The position numbers and the translations under genes were made by a program. A stretch of 10,466 nucleotides of DNA from Armatimonadota bacterium (GTDB taxonomy: Bacteria; Armatimonadota; Fimbriimonadia; Fimbriimonadales; ATM1). Under the pieces are notes generated by a model that made no database searches, was not told the DNA's origin, and saw only the letters and a program-made list of their open reading frames with translations. Below, piece after piece: positions 6,662 to 10,466 of the stretch. The stretch lies in the NCBI GenBank assembly GCA_003695835.1, contig RFHN01000200.1, positions 1 to 10,466 of the forward strand, given 5' to 3'. How positions within the stretch are numbered: position 1 is the stretch's first letter; each line of letters opens with the position of its first letter.

Positions 6662-7939
6662 ATGAAACGTCTTCTTTGTGTTCTGAGCGGCTTGGCCCTC
6701 TTCACCAGTACTTGGGTCGCCGCGCAATCAAAGGTTCCTCCGACGACCCCCGAGAAGTCCCCGCCTCCTCAGAAAGGCCCTAGCAAGCCACCGACGACTC
6801 CTGAGAAGTCCCCGCCTCCTCAGAAGGGTCCGAGCAAGCCACCGACGACCCCGGAGAAGTCGCCGCCTCCTCAGAAGGGTCCGAGCAAGCCACCGACGAC
6901 TCCTGAGAAGTCCCCGCCTCCTCAGAAAGGCCCGAGCAATCCGCCCCCAAGCACGCCGCGCGGTACGGGGCCGTCGAAAGGTCCCTCAGGCGACGACTAC
7001 CTTCGGAAGGGCAACGACTATCTGCGGAAGGGGGACGACTACCTCCGTGGACCAGGCGCTCCGAGCGAGTTTCGTCCGGAGGAAAGGCGGCGCGACGATG
7101 GGCCGGCTTACCAGCCTCGTACGGGTGGCTTCAAGCCGTTGCCCACGAAGGCGCCCCAGCCCACGCAGCCATTGAATCTCGGGCGACCGTCCGATGGGCG
7201 CAGCCCTGGTCTGGCCTCGCTGCCCAAGCCGGTCGTTTCGAGCTCGAGTAACCGAGGTTCGCTTCCGTACCTCGTTCAACGAAGCGAAGCCTATCGAGTG
7301 GGCCTCAGGGTCGGATACTATCACTACGACCCGTATTGGCAGCCCTGGCACTACGGATACGGCTACTACGTGTACTACCCCGTTCCGGGCGACTGCTACT
7401 TCTCACCGTACTACTACTACTGGACCTGCCCGCCGTACATCTACTCGCGGCGCGTGATCATCGTCACGCCGAGGGTCGTTGTGATCTTTGGCGATCCGCT
7501 TCGGTGGGTCTATTGCGGCTACGGCAGTCGTTACAACTACGGCTACGGCGGCGGCTACCACTACTCGAACTACTCGATCGTAGACGAGACAGTGAGCCGC
7601 CTGGTGGACGCGTTCCGGTACTCCGACGTTTCGTCGCTGGATGCCCTGGTTCCGCGGAATACGACCGTGGATATCTATGTGGACGGCGACTATGCCTACT
7701 CGCTGAGCAGTGACGACTACTACGACATCACCGCGGATATGATCGAGAGCGTGTATACGCGCAACTTTGTTGTGGAAAAGGTGCAGAAGACGCGGGATGG
7801 CGGCCTGTGGGTTGTCGCTCGGCACGAGTTCGTAGATGCCTGGAACGCGCAGCAAAGAACCTGGCTGACGTTCTATCTCGAACGTCGCGGCGACCGGTAC
7901 GTCATCACCCAAGCCGGGACGTACTCGTACCGCCCGTAG
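6662..7939 (+). CDS. Exported Pro/Lys-repeat and Tyr-rich protein with possible NTF2-like C-terminal domain
   Basis: The 425-aa product is not one I can name. It has a signal peptide (MKRLLCVLSGLALFTSTWVAA). Residues 26-92 hold four copies of a 17-residue unit KPPTTPEKSPPPQKGPS (the first lacks its Lys in register), proline-rich and basic. Three 7-residue DDYLRKG-like units follow at 111-131. A Pro/Arg linker leads to a strikingly aromatic segment at 218-262 with 17 Tyr in 45 residues and two Cys (245, 256). Next come a hydrophobic strand pair (VIIVTPRVVVIFG) and a second Tyr/Gly-rich patch near 284-305. The last 120 residues (DETVSRLVDAFRYSDVSSLDALV to the end) look folded and resemble NTF2/SnoaL-like domains in their helix-then-sheet pattern; this is a guess. 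It is probably a periplasmic or surface-exposed structural protein. Confidence 0.88.
   Translation: MKRLLCVLSGLALFTSTWVAAQSKVPPTTPEKSPPPQKGPSKPPTTPEKSPPPQKGPSKPPTTPEKSPPPQKGPSKPPTTPEKSPPPQKGPSNPPPSTPRGTGPSKGPSGDDYLRKGNDYLRKGDDYLRGPGAPSEFRPEERRRDDGPAYQPRTGGFKPLPTKAPQPTQPLNLGRPSDGRSPGLASLPKPVVSSSSNRGSLPYLVQRSEAYRVGLRVGYYHYDPYWQPWHYGYGYYVYYPVPGDCYFSPYYYYWTCPPYIYSRRVIIVTPRVVVIFGDPLRWVYCGYGSRYNYGYGGGYHYSNYSIVDETVSRLVDAFRYSDVSSLDALVPRNTTVDIYVDGDYAYSLSSDDYYDITADMIESVYTRNFVVEKVQKTRDGGLWVVARHEFVDAWNAQQRTWLTFYLERRGDRYVITQAGTYSYRP
6737..6937 (+). repeat. 51-bp in-frame tandem repeat, four copies
   Basis: Four tandem units encode KPPTTPEKSPPPQKGPS. Full units lie at 6785-6835, 6836-6886 and 6887-6937, and a first unit of 48 bp in register at 6737-6784. 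Units differ only at third codon positions (2 differences between units 2 and 4, 3 between 2 and 3, 4 between 1 and 4), all synonymous. This suggests fairly recent expansion with the peptide preserved; copy number may vary between strains. Confidence 0.95.
6992..7054 (+). repeat. 21-bp in-frame tandem repeat, three copies
   Basis: Three 7-codon units encode DDYLRKG, NDYLRKG and DDYLRGP at 6992-7012, 7013-7033 and 7034-7054. They lie between the proline-rich repeat and the linker of the Tyr-rich exported protein. Confidence 0.85.
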
Positions 7940-7952
7940 AACGCTCCGAACC

Positions 7953-7980
7953 TGAATAAAGGCCCTCCGCCTGCCGATAC
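7953..7980 (+). promoter_or_regulatory. Candidate sigma-28 (FliA/SigD) promoter of fliS
   Basis: GCCGATAC at 7973-7980 matches the flagellar sigma-28 -10 element GCCGATAA at seven of eight positions. A -35 partner could be TGAA (7953-7956, spacer 16) or TAAA (7957-7960, spacer 12, shorter than the usual 15). Its position right before the flagellar chaperone genes fliS and fliT is what makes it credible. Part of the -10 also belongs to the inner stem of a hairpin, so the match could partly reflect that structure. Confidence 0.45.
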
Positions 7981-8000
7981 TATCGGTGCGGCGGAGGGCC
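7961..8000 (+). terminator. Strong hairpin between the Tyr-rich gene and fliS, overlapping the fliS ribosome site
   Basis: GGCCCTCCGCC (7961-7971) and GGCGGAGGGCC (7990-8000) are perfect 11-bp complements. Inside, CCGAT (7974-7978) and ATCGG (7982-7986) pair around the loop ACT, joined by two wobble pairs that form only in plus-sense RNA and one bulged C (7989). The sum is about 18 pairs. No T-tract follows on the plus strand. It may end transcription of the upstream gene, or act as a translational switch, since its right arm contains GGAGG (7993-7997), the only Shine-Dalgarno-like site for fliS. Confidence 0.6.
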
Positions 8001-8009
8001 AACGCATTC

Positions 8010-8414
8010 GTGTCAACGGAGTTTCGGAGCGCGATAGGGGCATACAGGAAGCAGGCGGTCGAGACCGCTCGACCGATTGACTTGGTCGTCATGCTCTACG
8101 ACGGTCTCTTGCAGTCCCTCCGGGCAGCCAAGGGCGCAATCGAGGAAAGGGACCTCGATCGCCAGAACTCCGAACTGCTGCGCGCTCAGAGGATCCTCTC
8201 CGAACTCACTGCTGGATTGGACATGGAGAAAGGCGGCGAGATCTCCAAGAACCTGGCCTCGCTCTACCACTACTGCATTCAGCGCCTCATCCAGGCGAAC
8301 ATCGAGGATGACGCAGCGCGCGTGGAGGAGGTGGTGCGGGTGATCGAACCGCTTCGAGACGCCTGGGCGGAGGCAGCCCAGAAACCTCAGGAGGACGCGA
8401 TTGGGACACCATGA
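8010..8414 (+). CDS. fliS: Flagellar export chaperone FliS
   Basis: The 134-aa product is the cytoplasmic chaperone that binds the C-terminus of flagellin, keeps it from polymerising and delivers it to the flagellar export gate. The family pattern is plain: AYRKQAVETARPIDLVVMLYDGLLQSL (11-37), where flagellin-binding residues lie, then an all-helical body with RAQRILSELTAGLDMEKGGEISKNLASLYHYCIQRLIQAN (58-97) and the closing helix VIEPLRDAWAEAAQK. Length is typical. The start chosen is GTG 8010, giving the usual short N-terminus; a GTG at 7986 would add eight residues but lies in the hairpin and has no ribosome site. GGAGG at 7993-7997 is 12 nt from GTG 8010, rather far. No flagellin gene is in the window. 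The downstream fliT-like gene overlaps by 14 nt. Confidence 0.93.
   Translation: MSTEFRSAIGAYRKQAVETARPIDLVVMLYDGLLQSLRAAKGAIEERDLDRQNSELLRAQRILSELTAGLDMEKGGEISKNLASLYHYCIQRLIQANIEDDAARVEEVVRVIEPLRDAWAEAAQKPQEDAIGTP
8389..8394 (+). promoter_or_regulatory. Ribosome binding site that decides a TTG start
   Basis: A perfect AGGAGG inside the fliS coding region lies exactly 6 nt before TTG 8401. No ATG or GTG in the right frame is close by, so this strongly supports a TTG start for the fliT-like gene. Confidence 0.8.
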
Positions 8415-8736
8415 ATCCGCGAAGAAGATCGCTGAGTCGTTGCTTGCTGTGACGCTTAGCGCGATTGACGCCGTCGAGTTCGGGGATTGGGAGACAGCCG
8501 GACAGCTGCTGAGGCGGAGAGAGCAACTGCTCACCCAGCTGGAATCCTGCGACGACGTCCCCGACGCGGAGCGGGAGCTGCGAGCCGTACAAGCGGCCGA
8601 ACTGGACTTGCAGGCGCTTCTTGAGCGCACGGCTACCGAAGCGCTCGACGGCATGGCTTCGCAGCGGGCGTTCCGGGCGGCCCGAAAGGCGTACCGGCCG
8701 TCCGTGGACAGCTCGTTTTTCGATCAGGCCGGATAA
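8401..8736 (+). CDS. FliT-like flagellar chaperone
   Basis: The 111-aa product is small, helical and cytoplasmic, and fits the FliT family, export chaperones for the filament cap protein FliD. Evidence is its pattern and place: an N-terminal helix (ESLLAVTLSAIDAVEFGDWETAGQLLRRREQLLTQL) with the typical GDW then RRREQLL segment, a second coiled helix (ELRAVQAAELDLQALLERTATEALDGM), and a tail KAYRPSVDSSFFDQAG like the basic, Tyr-containing end of many FliT proteins. It lies directly after fliS, the usual neighbour. FliT sequences diverge strongly, so the name is a family-level call; FlgN-like is the main alternative. It starts at TTG with an ideal ribosome site and overlaps fliS by 14 nt. In some bacteria FliT also inhibits the flagellar master regulator; nothing here tests that. 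Confidence 0.75.
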   Translation: MGHHESAKKIAESLLAVTLSAIDAVEFGDWETAGQLLRRREQLLTQLESCDDVPDAERELRAVQAAELDLQALLERTATEALDGMASQRAFRAARKAYRPSVDSSFFDQAG

Positions 8737-8766
8737 CGGGCGACCCCAAGCGCACGCGCATGAGAA

Positions 8767-8772
8767 TAAACT
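8767..8772 (+). promoter_or_regulatory. Candidate -10 element with leaderless spacing before the homocysteine methyltransferase gene
   Basis: TAAACT (a TANNNT box) ends 6 nt before GTG 8779. No Shine-Dalgarno precedes this start, and no clear -35 is seen at 17 bp. Same layout as at fbaB. Confidence 0.3.
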
Positions 8773-8778
8773 GTACGC

Positions 8779-9642
8779 GTGGTCCTCTTGGACGGCGCGA
8801 TGGGTACCGAGCTGCAGCGGCGGGGCGCCAGAGTTGAACTGCCTCTCTGGTCCGCCTGGGCCTTGATCGAACGGCCCGATCTCGTTTTCCAGATCCATCG
8901 CGAGTACCTTGACGCCGGCGCCGAGGTGCTGACGGCAAACACCTTCCGCACCCAAACCAGGACTCTCGAAAAGGTGGGCAAGGGTCGTTCGTTAGCCCGA
9001 AGCCTGACCCGCCGCGCGATCGAGCTTGCTCTCGAAGCGCGGGCCGACGGTGGGGCGGAGAAACGCGTCCTCGTCGCAGGCTCAGTCGCTCCCCTTGAGG
9101 ACTGTTATCGGCCGGACCTCTCGCCAGGCGCTGCGGACGATGAGTTTCTGGAGCTCATGGACTGGATGCTCGAGGCGGGCGCGGACGTGCTGCTCATCGA
9201 AACGATGAATCACATTCCCGAAATGCGATCCGCGATCCGAGCCGCCCAGAGGTTGGACGCTCCCTTCTGGGTTTCCGTCAACCCTTCCAACGAGGACCCG
9301 ATGCGGTTGCTCTCCGGTGAAGGGATCGCAGAAGCAGAGCATATTGCGTATAATGAAGGTGCAGAAGCTTTTATGGTCAACTGCGCGGCGATTCCGGTGA
9401 TTGAACGCGCGATCGAGCTCTTGATCGAGCGCGCGAAACTGCCGTTAGGCTGTTATGCGAACAACGGTGTCCCTGACCCCGACACGGCTTGGCGCTTCGA
9501 CCGCGAGGTTCCGCCGTCCGCGTTCGCCGAACACGCGCAGCGCATGCGTGAGCAAGGGGTCGCATACCTCGGCGGCTGTTGCGGAACGACGCCGGAGCAC
9601 ATCGCCGCGATGGCAGAGGCGATCAAGGAAGCGGCGCAATGA
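8779..9642 (+). CDS. Homocysteine S-methyltransferase family protein
   Basis: The 287-aa product is a zinc-dependent TIM-barrel enzyme that transfers a methyl group to homocysteine to give methionine. Visible hallmarks are the opening LLDGAMGTELQRRG (3-16), TANTFRTQ (52-59), the first zinc ligand Cys202 in VNC, and the Cys pair Cys267-Cys268 in GGCCGTTPEHI. It is complete as a stand-alone domain: no cobalamin-binding or pterin-binding domain of MetH follows. The methyl donor may be S-methylmethionine or S-adenosylmethionine (MmuM-like), or the protein may work as a separate MetH homocysteine module; sequence alone does not decide. The GTG start places DGAMGT where the family expects it. The gene follows the fliT-like gene by 42 bp and its stop overlaps the next start in ATGA. 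Confidence 0.92.
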   Translation: MVLLDGAMGTELQRRGARVELPLWSAWALIERPDLVFQIHREYLDAGAEVLTANTFRTQTRTLEKVGKGRSLARSLTRRAIELALEARADGGAEKRVLVAGSVAPLEDCYRPDLSPGAADDEFLELMDWMLEAGADVLLIETMNHIPEMRSAIRAAQRLDAPFWVSVNPSNEDPMRLLSGEGIAEAEHIAYNEGAEAFMVNCAAIPVIERAIELLIERAKLPLGCYANNGVPDPDTAWRFDREVPPSAFAEHAQRMREQGVAYLGGCCGTTPEHIAAMAEAIKEAAQ

Positions 9643-10466
9643 AATCTCTGCGCACCTATCTTCCCGCGTTGGGTTTCCTGCTCGTAGCGGCGATTACGTT
9701 CACTCTGCTCGAGACGGAGTGCGGCAAAGCGAAGCGTGCGGAATCTCCCATGAACGGGGCGGTCGCTCGCGCGGAAACCGGCGCTCAGAACGACGGGTCG
9801 CCGAAGCGCGTGAGGGTCGCAACATGGAATCTGATGTGGCTCGACGAAACCGTTAGCGAGGAACGAATCCAAAACATCCGAAGCGTCATCCGTCATCTCG
9901 ATGCCGATGTGCTTGCCCTGCAAGAGGTCGCGAGCGTCGCCGCGCTCAGACAGGTCCTACCCGCTGAGTACGAAATCGCGATGGCTGCCGAGGGAGGGAA
10001 AAATCAGAACCTCGCCGTCGCCGTGCGAAAACCGATCCGGTTCGTGTCCGAACCGGTCGCGTTGTTCCAAGGTGCGTTGTATGACGAGGCGTACCCGGAC
10101 CAAAGGGATCCGCTACGCGTCTACCTCAGCCTCCCGTCGGAAGAGACGGTGGCCGTGTATGTAGTGCATTACAAGAGCCGCAGCGGTGGCCGTGCGACGA
10201 CCGAGCCCAGGCGGATTGCGGCGAGTTGCTTCTTGGCGGCTTGGATTCGCAGCAAGGGGGACAAGAACGTGATCGTCCTGGGAGACTTCAACGACACGCC
10301 GGACGATGCGTGCCTGAACGTTTTGGAAACGGGGAATCTGCTGGCGTCCGGGCGGATCGAGAATGAGCCAGATCCATTTTTGGTGAACCTCTGCGAACCT
10401 CTCGCCACGGAAGATTACGTTACTGTCGAAGTGCAGAAGCTCTATCGCGGCAAGCCGATCCAGCCA
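9639..10466 (+). CDS. Exported endonuclease/exonuclease/phosphatase (EEP) family protein, 3' end outside window
   Basis: The open frame runs for 276 codons to the window edge with no stop. The start ATG overlaps the methyltransferase stop (ATGA) and has AAGGA 9 nt upstream (9625-9629). The N-terminus (MKSLRTYLPALGFLLVAAITFTLLE) is a signal peptide or anchor, followed by a low-complexity linker to about residue 56. The EEP metal-phosphoesterase domain then shows VATWNLMW (Asn64), DADVLALQEV (Glu96), VVHYKSRSGG (His177) and VIVLGDFNDTP (Asp216, Asn218). The final catalytic SDH motif would lie beyond the window. Such proteins cleave DNA, RNA or phospholipid/phosphoinositide head groups; export suggests an extracellular or periplasmic nuclease or phosphodiesterase for nutrient scavenging, but this is inference. 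No functional link to the methyltransferase is obvious. Confidence 0.9.
   Translation, partial: MKSLRTYLPALGFLLVAAITFTLLETECGKAKRAESPMNGAVARAETGAQNDGSPKRVRVATWNLMWLDETVSEERIQNIRSVIRHLDADVLALQEVASVAALRQVLPAEYEIAMAAEGGKNQNLAVAVRKPIRFVSEPVALFQGALYDEAYPDQRDPLRVYLSLPSEETVAVYVVHYKSRSGGRATTEPRRIAASCFLAAWIRSKGDKNVIVLGDFNDTPDDACLNVLETGNLLASGRIENEPDPFLVNLCEPLATEDYVTVEVQKLYRGKPIQP

Noticed and set aside
6655..6783. 42-codon out-of-frame ORF starting at ATG 6655 before the Tyr-rich gene
   Set aside because: Better spaced to AAGGAG, but no protein-like features, and the 6662 frame opens directly into a signal peptide. A leader-peptide role cannot be excluded.
6737..6937. Possible CRISPR-like array
   Set aside because: The repeats are contiguous 51-bp coding units without spacers and stay in frame.
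7403..8092. 229-codon minus-strand open frame opposite the Tyr-rich gene and fliS
   Set aside because: Its runs of Val are the reverse reading of Tyr codons (TAC/GTA). It covers two well-supported genes and has no ribosome site or family pattern.
8013..8654. Minus-strand 213-codon open frame opposite fliS and the fliT-like gene
   Set aside because: Low-complexity Ser/Arg-rich shadow; both plus-strand genes are supported by family pattern and ribosome sites.
9104..9112. GCCGATAA (perfect sigma-28 -10) on the minus strand
   Set aside because: Lies inside the homocysteine methyltransferase coding region with no TAAA-like -35 at the right distance and no minus-strand gene downstream.

Overview
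The window looks like an ordinary chromosomal stretch of a high-GC (roughly 60% by eye), diderm, flagellated, free-living bacterium. A TolC-type outer membrane factor and a lipoprotein point to an outer membrane. FliS and a FliT-like chaperone point to flagella, and a full-length RpoN points to sigma-54 regulation. No gene fixes the phylum. An early-branching group such as Armatimonadota is only a weak impression, based on the divergent RpoN and the gene mix. I see no rRNA, tRNA, CRISPR array, insertion sequence, attachment site or phage gene.

Layout. Positions 3-143 hold the tail of an unidentified gene, directly abutting rpoN (144-1556). After a 63-bp gap come a TolC-like protein (1620-2906) and a MacB/LolD-type ABC ATPase (2903-3661), coupled by an ATGA overlap. 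No permease or adaptor is present. Next is a minus-strand operon transcribed from 5657 down to 3658: class I fructose-bisphosphate aldolase (fbaB), a small lipoprotein and an SRPBCC/RatA-like protein. Its last gene meets the ABC gene tail to tail, with overlapping stop codons in TTAG. A 140-bp divergent region separates fbaB from a secreted metzincin-like protease (5798-6535). Then comes an exported protein (6662-7939) with a Pro/Lys tandem repeat, a Tyr-rich middle and a possible NTF2-like C-terminal domain. Flagellar chaperone genes fliS (8010-8414) and a fliT-like gene (8401-8736) follow. The window ends with a stand-alone homocysteine S-methyltransferase (8779-9642), coupled by ATGA to an exported endonuclease/exonuclease/phosphatase-family protein (9639 to the window end, incomplete).

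The most interesting signal is non-coding. A strong hairpin at 7961-8000 lies between the Tyr-rich gene and fliS. Its 3' arm contains the only Shine-Dalgarno-like sequence of fliS, and its loop region contains GCCGATAC, a near match to the sigma-28 (FliA/SigD) -10 element. A transcript initiated there would lack the 5' arm and have a free ribosome site, while read-through RNA from upstream would fold it away. A second theme is that fbaB and the homocysteine methyltransferase have no Shine-Dalgarno but carry a TANNNT box 6-7 nt before the start codon, as leaderless genes do. No clearly new multi-gene system is visible; most genes belong to well-known families.
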